Assembly (NCBI GenBank): GCA_027062125.1
Contig: JAMOTW010000197.1
Coordinates: 1-14,503, forward strand
Reading direction: 5' to 3'
Length of the DNA stretch: 14,503 bases
Source: Thermococcus sp.
GTDB taxonomy: Archaea > Methanobacteriota_B > Thermococci > Thermococcales > Thermococcaceae
A program made the position numbers and the translations under genes. The notes below the pieces were generated by a model. The model was not told the origin of the DNA, made no database searches, and was given only the letters and a program-made list of their open reading frames with translations. Of the stretch, positions 5,837 to 13,887 are shown piece by piece; the stretch's first letter is position 1; each line of letters begins with the position of its first letter.

Positions 5837-7312
5837 TTAATGGAAAATGGAAGATTTAAGGGTTGTTAGGTACTTAAATCCATCTTGTGTGCTGGGCTCT
5901 AAATAGGAATTCTCAAAGAAGTTGTTGAACTCTGGGATAAACAGAATCTTTATGTCTGGGTCTACGTACTTGAGTGCAAGTTGTATCCTCTCTTTTAAAA
6001 GTTCTGTTTTTCTGGGTACCTCCGGGACGTCAAATTTCCAGGGGGCGTTTTTATAACTAAGGCCAACTGTAGCACTGGGGATAAAATCGATACCATTAAT
6101 GTTACACCATCCGTACCATCTTCTCATGTCTGCTTCGGAATAGTGCTCATAGCCCCATCTATCCATGATCGCATCAAATCTCTTGGCGACATTTCCCCAG
6201 ATGGCATCTCTAAATGTTGTTTTGGGATCTGCTTCAGGATGGCCATGGTCACTAACTAAATAGATGTCAAATGTCTCTTTCAAGATAGTTATCTGGTTGA
6301 TATCCCCGAAAAATCCTTTTGATTCATACACGAAAACAAATGGGCGGCCATTAACTCTAAAATATGCCGGATGTTGAAAATAATTCTTGGACAAGTATTC
6401 AAAATCTGAGGTTAAAATCTCGATATTTCGTTCATCACTGAGGTTCCAACCAGGATGGGAATCAACTAGTCTCCAAATAGTTTCGTACAATATTGCAAAC
6501 TTTATATCCCCTTTAGCAACTAAATCTGATTTCAAGAAATATTCTTTTAATGCATGATCTTGATAATCTCCAGGTTCAGGCCAGTTTATTAGGAAAACGT
6601 CAATACCATACCCGGTTGCCCAATCAACATGCTTATTTATGACAATCATGTCCATCGAAGAATACGCTCCTAACAGGGAAAAGTCTGACCCCGCATATTC
6701 GTCCCAGTTATTATCTTTGCCCCACCACAGTAAATATAACGCCATAATTGTTAGATTGTCTTTTTTTGCGTTGTTCTCGTACTGCCTGAGGTATGGTGTT
6801 TTCCTCTTGTACTCTACTGTTCTCCCGTTTTTTGTTTGAACTTGAATGATTATCCAGTACTCGGCGCCTCCAGTGATGTTTGTAATGTTAACTTCAAACT
6901 CTTCAAGGGGCTTGTCAAAAACTCCATCGACCGGTTTTAACTCGTAAACCCTCGAATCATTCGGGAAGACTTTATAATAATCCCCCCGCCTCATTCCGTA
7001 CTCGGTTATGAAGTACGAGTAATTCTCCGGTTTGAAGATCAACTTCACGCCGGAAATCTCATCAGGCGGGTAAGAGGCCTTAAAACTAACCTTCAAATCA
7101 TAAACCTTATCCCAAACAATCTTGGTAGGCGTCCAATTAAAATCAAGGATTTCCGGGGGATTCACGTCACCACGCTCTCTGTATGAAGTGGTTAGGGACG
7201 AGGTAGAAGATGATGCTGGAGTGTTTGTTCTCGTAGGTTGGTTCAGGCATGCGGAGGCCATTACGAGAACAACAATCCCTAAGACAAGGACATCCACACT
7301 ACGCAACCCCAT
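5837..7312 (-). CDS. Secreted lipoprotein with GH99/WbsX-like glycoside hydrolase domain
   Basis: A 491-residue predicted extracellular glycosidase. Residues 8-22 form a hydrophobic signal ending in MASAC, a lipobox with C22 as the lipidated cysteine. A Ser/Thr-rich linker follows (about 28-45), then a beta-rich N-terminal domain (50-170). The catalytic-type domain starts near ALYLLWWGKDNNW (191-203), with HVDWATGYGIDVFLINW (228-244), FAILYE (272-277), RPFVFVYES (323-331) and the end motif FNNFFENSYLEPS (462-474). The last matches the family pattern N-E-W-x-E-G-T-x-x-E-P, with E467 and E472 the likely conserved acids. Seven N-x-S/T sequons agree with a glycosylated surface protein. GH99 enzymes cut alpha-mannosides; the substrate here is unproven. 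The gene is A/T-rich, apparently has its own promoter, and follows a mannose-activation operon. Confidence 0.75.
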   Translation of the reverse strand: MGLRSVDVLVLGIVVLVMASACLNQPTRTNTPASSSTSSLTTSYRERGDVNPPEILDFNWTPTKIVWDKVYDLKVSFKASYPPDEISGVKLIFKPENYSYFITEYGMRRGDYYKVFPNDSRVYELKPVDGVFDKPLEEFEVNITNITGGAEYWIIIQVQTKNGRTVEYKRKTPYLRQYENNAKKDNLTIMALYLLWWGKDNNWDEYAGSDFSLLGAYSSMDMIVINKHVDWATGYGIDVFLINWPEPGDYQDHALKEYFLKSDLVAKGDIKFAILYETIWRLVDSHPGWNLSDERNIEILTSDFEYLSKNYFQHPAYFRVNGRPFVFVYESKGFFGDINQITILKETFDIYLVSDHGHPEADPKTTFRDAIWGNVAKRFDAIMDRWGYEHYSEADMRRWYGWCNINGIDFIPSATVGLSYKNAPWKFDVPEVPRKTELLKERIQLALKYVDPDIKILFIPEFNNFFENSYLEPSTQDGFKYLTTLKSSIFH

Positions 7313-7346
7313 TGTGTCCCCACTGTTTTGTAAATTATGACAAGAT

Positions 7347-7358
7347 CAAATAAATATT
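7347..7358 (-). promoter_or_regulatory. Candidate promoter of the GH99-like gene
   Basis: On the minus strand AAATATTTATTTG lies after a purine-rich AAAAAGG, giving a plausible BRE/TATA pair about 35-45 bases before the ATG at 7312. Only a weak GTGGGGAC ribosome binding site is seen in front of that ATG. Confidence 0.5.
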
Positions 7359-7384
7359 TCCTTTTTGAACTTCTATTGATTTAT

Positions 7385-7403
7385 TGGAAAAACTAAGAGG
7401 AAA
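7385..7403 (-). terminator. Candidate oligo-T terminator after the phosphomannomutase gene
   Basis: Just past the stop at 7405 the minus strand reads TTTTCCTCTTAGTTTTTCC, two T-runs typical of archaeal termination signals. It lies before the promoter of the hydrolase gene, separating the two transcripts. Confidence 0.4.
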
Positions 7404-7404
7404 A

Positions 7405-8775
7405 TCAACCCTTAATTACCCTCTCCAAAAGACCCAATCCCAGCTCAAGGTACTCCTTAGCTTTCTCCTCGCTCTTGGCCTCGCTGAAGACCCTGATTAT
7501 CGGCTCCGTTCCGCTGGCCCTGACGAGAACCCAGCCGTCCTCGAAGAGGATTTTAGTCCCGTCTGTGGTGTCAACAGTGTAACCCCTCTTTTCAGCGAGC
7601 TCGGCGACCTTGGTAACTATGACCTTTCTGTCTCCTTCAACGTGTTTCTTGGTCTTGAACTGGTAGTATTTCGGCAGTTCGTCAATCAGCTCGCTGAACT
7701 TCTTGCCGGATTTTGCGAAAATCTCGACTATCTTTGCCGCCGTCATCGCCCCGTCCCTGCCGAGAACGAAGTCCGGGAAGATAACGCCGCCGTTCTCCTC
7801 GCCGCCGATGGTTCCGTTGTGCTCGAGGAGAGCCCTCGCAACGATGAGGTCGCCGACCTTGGTTCTCATGACTTCAGCGTTGTTCCTCTTCGCTATATCG
7901 TCGAGCAGGTTGGAGGTGGCTATGGTGGTGACGAGAAGCCCTCCACCGTTCTCCCTCAGAACGGCATCGGCAACCAGAGCGAAGGTCTTGTCACCCTGTA
8001 TGAACCTGCCGTTCTCGTCTATGAACACCGCCCTGTCGGCGTCGCCGTCCTGGGCAACCCCGAAGTCAGCCCCAAGGGCCTTGACTATCTCCTTGAACTC
8101 CCTCAGGTTCTCCTCGTTGGGCTCCGGATTTCTGGCAGGGAAGTGGCCGTCGGGATGGGCGTTGACGGAAACGACCTTGCAGCCGAGCTCCCTGAGCAGG
8201 TAGGGGAGCGTGAGCGAGCCGGCGCCGTTTGATGTGTCTACCACCACAAAAGGCCTCCTAGCTTTTATTGCCTCAACGTCAACCCTGCTCTTTATCGCCT
8301 CGATGTAGGGCTTTATGATATCCTCCTCCCTAACTTCCCCTATCTCGTCCCACCTGGCCCTGTCGAAGTCTTCATTGAAGAAAACCTCCTCCACGACGGC
8401 TTCGCGCTCCTTCTTCAGACCCATGCCGTTGGGTTCAAGGAGCTTTACGCCGTTGTATTCGGGCGGGTTGTGGCTGGCGGTTATTACTGCCCCGCCGTCC
8501 GCTTTAAAGTGGTCCGTTGCCCACTGGATCGCCGGAGTGGGCGCGATGCCAACGTCAATGACGTCGCAGCCGACGCTGAGGAGACCGCTGATCAGGGCGT
8601 TCTTCAGCATCTCACCGCTGACGCGCGGGTCCCTACCAACGACGACAAGCGGCCTTTTCCTGCCCTCCCTTCTGAGCATCGTCCCGAAGGCCATGCCCAT
8701 CTTAAGGGCGAACTCGGGCGTTATCTTCTCGTTGGCTATTCCACGAACTCCAAAGGTCCCAAAGAGCCTTCCCAT
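7405..8775 (-). CDS. Phosphomannomutase/phosphoglucomutase (alpha-D-phosphohexomutase family)
   Basis: Interconverts hexose-6-phosphate and hexose-1-phosphate; here most likely mannose-6-P to mannose-1-P for GDP-mannose. The 456 residues show the four family sites: the phosphoserine loop TASHNP (S101), the Mg-binding loop DGDADR (243-248), the sugar-specificity loop GEENGG (325-330) and the phosphate-binding loop RASGTEP (419-425). All key residues are intact. The ATG has GAGGTGGT just upstream and lies nine bases after the stop of the large membrane protein, so it is the last gene of the operon. Phosphoglucosamine mutase activity (GlmM) cannot be excluded from sequence alone; the guanylyltransferase in the same operon favours mannose. 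Confidence 0.92.
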   Translation of the reverse strand: MGRLFGTFGVRGIANEKITPEFALKMGMAFGTMLRREGRKRPLVVVGRDPRVSGEMLKNALISGLLSVGCDVIDVGIAPTPAIQWATDHFKADGGAVITASHNPPEYNGVKLLEPNGMGLKKEREAVVEEVFFNEDFDRARWDEIGEVREEDIIKPYIEAIKSRVDVEAIKARRPFVVVDTSNGAGSLTLPYLLRELGCKVVSVNAHPDGHFPARNPEPNEENLREFKEIVKALGADFGVAQDGDADRAVFIDENGRFIQGDKTFALVADAVLRENGGGLLVTTIATSNLLDDIAKRNNAEVMRTKVGDLIVARALLEHNGTIGGEENGGVIFPDFVLGRDGAMTAAKIVEIFAKSGKKFSELIDELPKYYQFKTKKHVEGDRKVIVTKVAELAEKRGYTVDTTDGTKILFEDGWVLVRASGTEPIIRVFSEAKSEEKAKEYLELGLGLLERVIKG

Positions 8776-8784
8776 GTTACCACC

Positions 8785-11115
8785 TCAGTCCACTCTCATT
8801 CCAACAATTTTCATTGAGCGTATTTCCTCCTGGTCAAACGAGCCAACTAATTCTTCAAAAGTCTCATAGCATGCGTTTATTGCCCCCAGATTAGGACATC
8901 CCTCGCTAGTTTCTTTCAGCAACTTAAGAGTCTTGCTGACGGGGAAAGAGATTATATAAAATGCGGGATCCTCCTCACTGCAAAGCTCGGTCATCATGAT
9001 GCCCCCCTCGAAGTTATTCAGAAGCTTTGGAAGGGTTAGTGCCCCAAGCAATGTTGTCACGGCACCCGGATGGCCCGCCCCACTGAGCATCCAGAAATCA
9101 ATCTTGAATTTATTCAGCCCCATAAGCTCCTTCAAATGAAGGACAAGCTTTGAAAGGGGGCTGTAGGGAAAGTCCACGAACTTGTAGGGAATCATTCCCA
9201 CAAGGAAACAGTTGTTTTCTGTTTGTCGGCCACATGCAAATTTTGTGACCATGCGTTTCTCCCTGTGATCGTATCCGGTTATTGAAAACTGGGATGGTCC
9301 TATGCTCTTAACCGCCAGTCCCTGAATAGTGTTTCCGTCTTTAAACTCGAAGAAATCAAACACGTTGGAGAGATCATATATCGCCCTGGCCTTCTGATTC
9401 CATCTGTTGTGGGCTATAAAGTAGTGTATAATAGGATTTGAGTGAATTGAACCCAGGGCAACCACCGCAACTTTAAGAGAGTTCTTATTGTGATCTGCCA
9501 TCTCCAGTAGCTTTTTCATGGCTCTGACGGATAGTATGGGGACAACCAATGGGAGAGGATATTCCACGGACCCGGGGGGCAGCTCCTGGTTGTACCCCAC
9601 AATGTAAAGAGTAACGTGGGAGTCACTATCGGATTTGTCGCAGTAATCGGGATGACAGACAGTATAGAACAGGGCTTCTTCCAAACCCGATTCAGTCAAA
9701 TCACGAATAAATGCCCTGATCTCACTTACCAGTTCCGTTTTTCCCCAGAGGGCCTTTAATATTGCATCATCATGTACCTCAAGTTTGACGCTTACTTTAA
9801 GTTTCTCAACCCCCATCTTCTTGCGAATGGAATTCAAAACATGGGAGAGAACGGCGGGGGAGTATCCAAGCTGGCCAGATCTCATGACATCCTCAATGAT
9901 TTTTTCCACGTCTATACTCCCATTTCTGACGTAAATCCCCAGCTTCAGCGAATACGGGAAAGTACCGAGGGCTGATGTTTTTGGGAGATGCAGATGAGTG
10001 AGGTTGTGTTTAACAGACTTCTCCGGGATGAGAATAGGAGGCACAAGGTTCATTATTCCGCCGAGGGCATCATAGCTCTCGATTATAGCGAACTTTTTGT
10101 TTTCAGCATCAACCCGATAAATTTTGCTGTCGGGATAGGGTATCTCACCAGCGAGACCTACGGAGGCTATACTCGCCGCCACTCTGTCGGAAGAAAGACT
10201 CCTAAAGTAAACGTTCTGGGGAACATTCTCGAGCCCATACCTGCCAACCACATTCTGAAGCGCGGAGACTATCGAGAAACTGCGGGGGATGTCCCCATAT
10301 TCAAACCCAGTAACAAAAATAACAGCGTCATAACCGTCGAATAAATACTTCCCAAAACGCTCAATTCCGACCTCGTAGGACTTCATGGAAAAGAAAGCTA
10401 TGCCCAGAATGGGCATCCACATCAGGGATAAAACAAATGCGGTGGGAGAAAATGAAATATCCAGCGCACCATTTCCCGACGAAGCAAATATTGCCATTGA
10501 CAGAAACATGAATATAATAAGCGCCAGTACTGCAAATGCATTGTTTGAGAGACGCCTGACTCTTCTGAAAGTCTGAGACAGGTCAAATGTTCCCTCGAAA
10601 TCCTCAGTTTCACCCCTTGGAAGGATTAAGTGAATCCTCGAGACCTCTGAGAACATTCTGTAAGATAGGTACGTAAAAGAGACCAACAGTGCCGTTCCAA
10701 CGACTACAAGAGTATAAACGTAAAAGAACTGGACGGTAGAACTCCCCCCGATGGTGGCCACTAACGAGTATGTCAGCCACAGGGTTCCCAATGCAATAAT
10801 CCCCTTCATGAATGAACCGAACTCAACTAGCCAAGTACTGACTTTAAGTAACACGTCAAGGGGAGTGGACACCACAAGCTCGTAAATCTTCGAATAGAGA
10901 GAAGTGTGGAACGTCAAGACGGGGAGAATACCGACCAGTATGAGAGCCGCGCTCAGTCTATAGCCCATAGACGAGAGCAATTTCGAAGCCATCTCAAATG
11001 GGGACGGGTTCATTGCCATGACCGCGAGTACTATACCCAAAACACCAAGCAACACGTTCCTAAACGTGTCGTCTATCAAGGCAAATATCTCAAAGCTCCT
11101 TCCCGACACTTCCAT
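8785..11115 (-). CDS. Large membrane protein of unknown family, six predicted TM segments plus soluble C-terminal part
   Basis: A 776-residue protein I do not recognise. Hydrophobic segments lie at about 20-36, 56-72, 103-121, 130-150, 194-212 and 225-243, with a charged loop at 157-193. The remaining 530 residues look soluble, probably cytoplasmic. Notable parts are DAVIFVTGFEYGDIP (263-277), a CHPDYC cysteine motif (487-492), VAVVALGSIHSNP (549-561) and WMLSGAGHPGAVTTLLGAL (675-693). The last two read like a nucleotide- or ligand-binding beta-loop fold, but that is a guess. I chose ATG 11115 over the upstream TTG because GGGGGGA precedes it at good distance. It begins two bases after the transporter stop, so translation is probably coupled. 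The DNA is richer in A/T than the genes flanking the operon. Confidence 0.8.
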   Translation of the reverse strand: MEVSGRSFEIFALIDDTFRNVLLGVLGIVLAVMAMNPSPFEMASKLLSSMGYRLSAALILVGILPVLTFHTSLYSKIYELVVSTPLDVLLKVSTWLVEFGSFMKGIIALGTLWLTYSLVATIGGSSTVQFFYVYTLVVVGTALLVSFTYLSYRMFSEVSRIHLILPRGETEDFEGTFDLSQTFRRVRRLSNNAFAVLALIIFMFLSMAIFASSGNGALDISFSPTAFVLSLMWMPILGIAFFSMKSYEVGIERFGKYLFDGYDAVIFVTGFEYGDIPRSFSIVSALQNVVGRYGLENVPQNVYFRSLSSDRVAASIASVGLAGEIPYPDSKIYRVDAENKKFAIIESYDALGGIMNLVPPILIPEKSVKHNLTHLHLPKTSALGTFPYSLKLGIYVRNGSIDVEKIIEDVMRSGQLGYSPAVLSHVLNSIRKKMGVEKLKVSVKLEVHDDAILKALWGKTELVSEIRAFIRDLTESGLEEALFYTVCHPDYCDKSDSDSHVTLYIVGYNQELPPGSVEYPLPLVVPILSVRAMKKLLEMADHNKNSLKVAVVALGSIHSNPIIHYFIAHNRWNQKARAIYDLSNVFDFFEFKDGNTIQGLAVKSIGPSQFSITGYDHREKRMVTKFACGRQTENNCFLVGMIPYKFVDFPYSPLSKLVLHLKELMGLNKFKIDFWMLSGAGHPGAVTTLLGALTLPKLLNNFEGGIMMTELCSEEDPAFYIISFPVSKTLKLLKETSEGCPNLGAINACYETFEELVGSFDQEEIRSMKIVGMRVD

Positions 11116-11117
11116 TC

Positions 11118-11984
11118 TTATCCCCCCCAAACAACGAGCACGTTGGCAAGGACCACCCCCAAAGCGGCGAGGGCTTTTCTCATGGTGAGGGGTTCATTAG
11201 CCTGTTTGACCAATCCCGCAATAACAAGTATGAACAGGGGGTATGAAAGTACTAAGACTGTAACTTCTGTGGCACCCCCGTATTTTAAAGCGGCGAATCT
11301 TAAAATATGTGCCATGACAAGAAAGATTCCAGAAACAAAAAGCATACGGTTCCATATGGCGGATTTTAACTTACTGGGCCGCACGATAGCAACTATTGGG
11401 ATAAAGGAGACCACATAGGCAAAAAGCACTCCCGTAACCGGTGGAAGTGCCATGTTGGATATGGATATAAGACGGAGAACAACTGCCGCAAAACCTGCAA
11501 AGGCGCCGGACATCATTCCAAGCAGGATAGAATAAGAAAGCTTTTGTTTATTTCCGTCATCCAACTGCAACATTGCCACGGAAGCAGCGGCAATAATGGC
11601 ACCAACTGAAACATACAGTGTCATCTCCTTCCGGATTAAGAGAACTGACAAAATGGCAGTGAGAATGGGCTCAGAGGCAGCCGAGGATGCCGAAGCAACA
11701 GAGGCCCCTCCAAGTTGAACGGCTTTGAAGTAAACCACTCTGGCAAGGAAAAAGTGCAACAGTCCAACGATTAAATACGGGAGAATGGTCTCCGCGGAGA
11801 ATTTAAAGCTGGATGCCCTGAGTTCCGCACCGGAGAACGGAAACAACACGACAATTCCCCAGAACATCATCCCCCCTAAGGCACTCCACAAGTTCCTGTT
11901 TGAGACTAGCTCCAGCCTCATGGTAACATTGCCCAGTGCCAGCAAAAGTGCCGAGCCTACAGCCAAGGGCACCCAGTATTCCAT
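11118..11984 (-). CDS. EamA/DMT-superfamily transporter
   Basis: A 288-residue integral membrane protein with about ten hydrophobic helices in two repeated five-helix halves, as in the EamA (DMT) family. The first half includes LIVGLLHFFLARVVYFKAVQ (71-90) and SAASEPILTAILSVLLIRKE (101-120), matching the family's conserved 'A..yF.Al......s....l.P......a...l.E' region. The second half repeats it with GATEVTVLVLSYPLFILVIA (237-256) and NEPLT after it. ATG 11984 was chosen because GGGTGAT lies just before it; the long frame upstream overlaps the neighbouring gene and is not coding. The DMT superfamily includes exporters of metabolites, nucleotide-sugar transporters and lipid-linked sugar flippases. 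The cargo here is unknown; its place between GDP-mannose genes suggests a sugar-linked one. Confidence 0.88.
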   Translation of the reverse strand: MEYWVPLAVGSALLLALGNVTMRLELVSNRNLWSALGGMMFWGIVVLFPFSGAELRASSFKFSAETILPYLIVGLLHFFLARVVYFKAVQLGGASVASASSAASEPILTAILSVLLIRKEMTLYVSVGAIIAAASVAMLQLDDGNKQKLSYSILLGMMSGAFAGFAAVVLRLISISNMALPPVTGVLFAYVVSFIPIVAIVRPSKLKSAIWNRMLFVSGIFLVMAHILRFAALKYGGATEVTVLVLSYPLFILVIAGLVKQANEPLTMRKALAALGVVLANVLVVWGG

Positions 11985-11995
11985 GCCATCACCCA

Positions 11996-12424
11996 TTACA
12001 TCAGAGCACTGGCAAAGTTGATTATCATCATCACGAAGATGTACAGCCCGTAGACGAACGCCCCAGCCTGAATCAGCGAGACGATTATCTTCAGCGGCTT
12101 CCACTTGCCGGAGAGCAGGGGCACGGGAATGCCGATCAGTATCGCGGCGAACAGGTATATAACCGCGTTCTTTATGGCGGCGTAGTCCACCGGTATGTCT
12201 ATCTGCGGGTAGGTTATGGTGACCTCCTGTCCCTGAACGGTGAAGGTTATATCCGCGTTCTGAAGCCCCACGACGATTATGTAGGACATTATGAGCACGA
12301 AGAGCAGCGTGGGCAGAAGGCTGAGCGAAAGGGAAGATATGGAGCCGCTGAAGCGCTCCCACTCATCCCCGCAGTTCTTGACCTTCTCCTTCTTTTCATT
12401 CTTTTCAGATTCTTCAGCCATCAT
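11996..12424 (-). CDS. Small membrane protein, three predicted TM segments, unknown family
   Basis: A protein of about 142 residues that I do not recognise. The N-terminal 25 residues are highly charged (EESEKNEKKEKVKN) and probably cytoplasmic. Hydrophobic stretches follow at about 33-53 (SLLPTLLFVLIMSYIIVVGL), 83-104 (NAVIYLFAAILIGIPVPLL) and 110-138 (IIVSLIQAGAFVYGLYIFVM). Between the first two lies a short polar loop with beta-type sequence (ADITFTVQGQEVTITYPQID). The start ATG overlaps the TGA of the guanylyltransferase by one base (TGATG), with GGAGG upstream, indicating translational coupling. ATG 12421 is an equally possible start. Unlike the two genes after it, this one is GC-rich, like its upstream neighbour. 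Confidence 0.8.
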   Translation of the reverse strand: MMAEESEKNEKKEKVKNCGDEWERFSGSISSLSLSLLPTLLFVLIMSYIIVVGLQNADITFTVQGQEVTITYPQIDIPVDYAAIKNAVIYLFAAILIGIPVPLLSGKWKPLKIIVSLIQAGAFVYGLYIFVMMIINFASALM

Positions 12425-13818
12425 CACTCCCTCCCGAAATCGTCCGCAAAGCGGACTATATCGTCCTCACCCAGGTACTCCCCGATCTGGGTCTCGATGA
12501 CCTCAAGAACTACCTTGCCCGGGTTCTCAAGCCTGTGAACGACACCCGCAGGTATGAAGGTGCTCTCCCCGGGCCTCAGCAGTATCTCCTCGTCCCCAAC
12601 GCGGACTTTGGCCGTTCCTCTAACCACCACCCAGTGCTCCGAGCGGTGGTAGTGCATCTGAAGGGAGAGCTTCTTGCCGGGCAGAACGGTGAGGCGCTTT
12701 ATCTTGTAGCGGTCGTTCTCCTCCAGAACGGTGTAGCTTCCCCAGGGGCGATAGGCAGTTCTGTGGACGATCGCCCTCTCGTCGTTCCGTTCCTTCAGTC
12801 TCCTGTACACCTCCTTGACCCTCTGCCCCTCCCCGCGGTGGGCTATCAGGAGGGCGTCGTCGGTGTCGATGATGATGAGGTCCTCCACGCCGACCGTCGC
12901 GGTAAGGCGCTCGGCCATTATGAGATTGTTCTTTGAGTTTATCCCGATGTGATAGGCATTTTTGCCGGAAATCCTGACGGCGTTCCCGTCCTCGTCCCTC
13001 TCGAGGACATCGTAGATGGCGTCGAAGCTACCGAGGTCGTTCCAGTAAACGTTGAGCGGAACGACGGCAGCTTTATCGGTCTTCTCCATGACCCCGTAGT
13101 CTATGCTCAAATCGGGGGCCAGCTCGTAGGCCTTCTCTATGCTCCCCTCCTCGAAGGCCTTGACGACCTCGGGAGCGTGCTTCCTAACTTCCTCCAGGAA
13201 AACACCCGTGCTGAACATGAACATGCCGCTGTTCCAGTAGTAGCCTTCCTCAACGTAGCGCTTTGCAGTTTTGAGGTCAGGCTTCTCCTTGAACTCGGCG
13301 ACGGTGTAACCAAGAACGGAGTTTCCCTCTTTGAGGACTTCTCCAGGTTTTATGTAGCCGTAGCCCGTGTGAGGCCTCGTCGGCTTTATTCCAAAGGTCA
13401 CGAGGTAATCCCCTGCGAGCTTCTCCGCGTTCCTGAAGGCCCTCTGGTAGGCCTCCCCTGCGTCGATGAGGTGGTCGCTCGGGAGAACCGCGACGATGGA
13501 ATCGCCAAAGCTCTCCTCAACGCGCTTTATTCCCCAGTATACCGCAGGGAGGGTGTTCCTTCCGGCGGGCTCGAGCAGAAGGTTCTCTCCCGGAACTTCA
13601 ACGCCGAGCTCGGCCAGATCGTCCAGCACGCGGAACTTGTACCTCCGGTTCGTGACTATGAAGATTTCATTGGGCTTCGAGAATTTAAGCGCCCTCTCAA
13701 CGGTCTTCTGAAAGAGGCTTTTGTCGTCAAGAAAGCGAACGAACTGCTTGGGCATAAGCTCCCTGCTCAGGGGCCACAGTCTGGTTCCCTTCCCACCTGC
13801 GAGAATCAGCGTCTTCAT
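12424..13818 (-). CDS. manC: Bifunctional mannose-1-phosphate guanylyltransferase / mannose-6-phosphate isomerase
   Basis: Makes GDP-mannose from mannose-1-P and GTP, with a second domain that isomerises fructose-6-P to mannose-6-P. The 464-residue protein starts with the nucleotidyltransferase signature LAGGKGTRLWPLSRELMPKQ (6-25), then LPSDHL (112-117), PHTGYGYI (149-156) and WNSGMFMF (195-202). The C-terminal cupin domain begins at RPWGSYTVLE (357-366) and holds LQMHYHRSEHW (386-396) and IPAGVVHRLENPG (422-434), with H389, H391, E394 and H428 the likely metal ligands. I start at ATG 13818, since GAGGGTGGT lies before it; a longer GTG start would overlap that site. It is the first gene of the five-gene operon, 69 bases after the glucokinase stop. 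Confidence 0.95.
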   Translation of the reverse strand: MKTLILAGGKGTRLWPLSRELMPKQFVRFLDDKSLFQKTVERALKFSKPNEIFIVTNRRYKFRVLDDLAELGVEVPGENLLLEPAGRNTLPAVYWGIKRVEESFGDSIVAVLPSDHLIDAGEAYQRAFRNAEKLAGDYLVTFGIKPTRPHTGYGYIKPGEVLKEGNSVLGYTVAEFKEKPDLKTAKRYVEEGYYWNSGMFMFSTGVFLEEVRKHAPEVVKAFEEGSIEKAYELAPDLSIDYGVMEKTDKAAVVPLNVYWNDLGSFDAIYDVLERDEDGNAVRISGKNAYHIGINSKNNLIMAERLTATVGVEDLIIIDTDDALLIAHRGEGQRVKEVYRRLKERNDERAIVHRTAYRPWGSYTVLEENDRYKIKRLTVLPGKKLSLQMHYHRSEHWVVVRGTAKVRVGDEEILLRPGESTFIPAGVVHRLENPGKVVLEVIETQIGEYLGEDDIVRFADDFGRE

Positions 13819-13862
13819 GGCAACCACCCTCGGGACACCTGGAAACTACTTGGTCACATCTG

Positions 13863-13870
13863 TTTTTAAC
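13863..13870 (-). promoter_or_regulatory. Candidate promoter of the manC operon
   Basis: In the 69-base gap before manC the minus strand reads GCCAAAGTTAAAAACAGATG. TTAAAAAC is a fair TATA candidate; a start about 25 bases downstream would give a leader of some 20-25 bases before ATG 13818. It suggests the operon is not only read through from the glucokinase gene. Confidence 0.45.
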
Positions 13871-13887
13871 TTTGGCGAAGGAAAAAA

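Noticed and set aside
7384..8232. Plus-strand open frame of 282 codons opposite phosphomannomutase
   Set aside because: Antisense to a fully intact phosphohexomutase; it has no ribosome binding site or family resemblance.
11985..12362. N-terminal extension of the EamA transporter frame up to 12362
   Set aside because: It overlaps the three-TM protein in another frame and the sequence is Arg/His-rich and non-membrane. The ATG at 11984 with GGGTGAT is the evident start.
12949..13869. Plus-strand open frame of 306 codons opposite manC
   Set aside because: manC on the other strand is unmistakable with all motifs; this frame is its antisense shadow and shows no recognisable motif.
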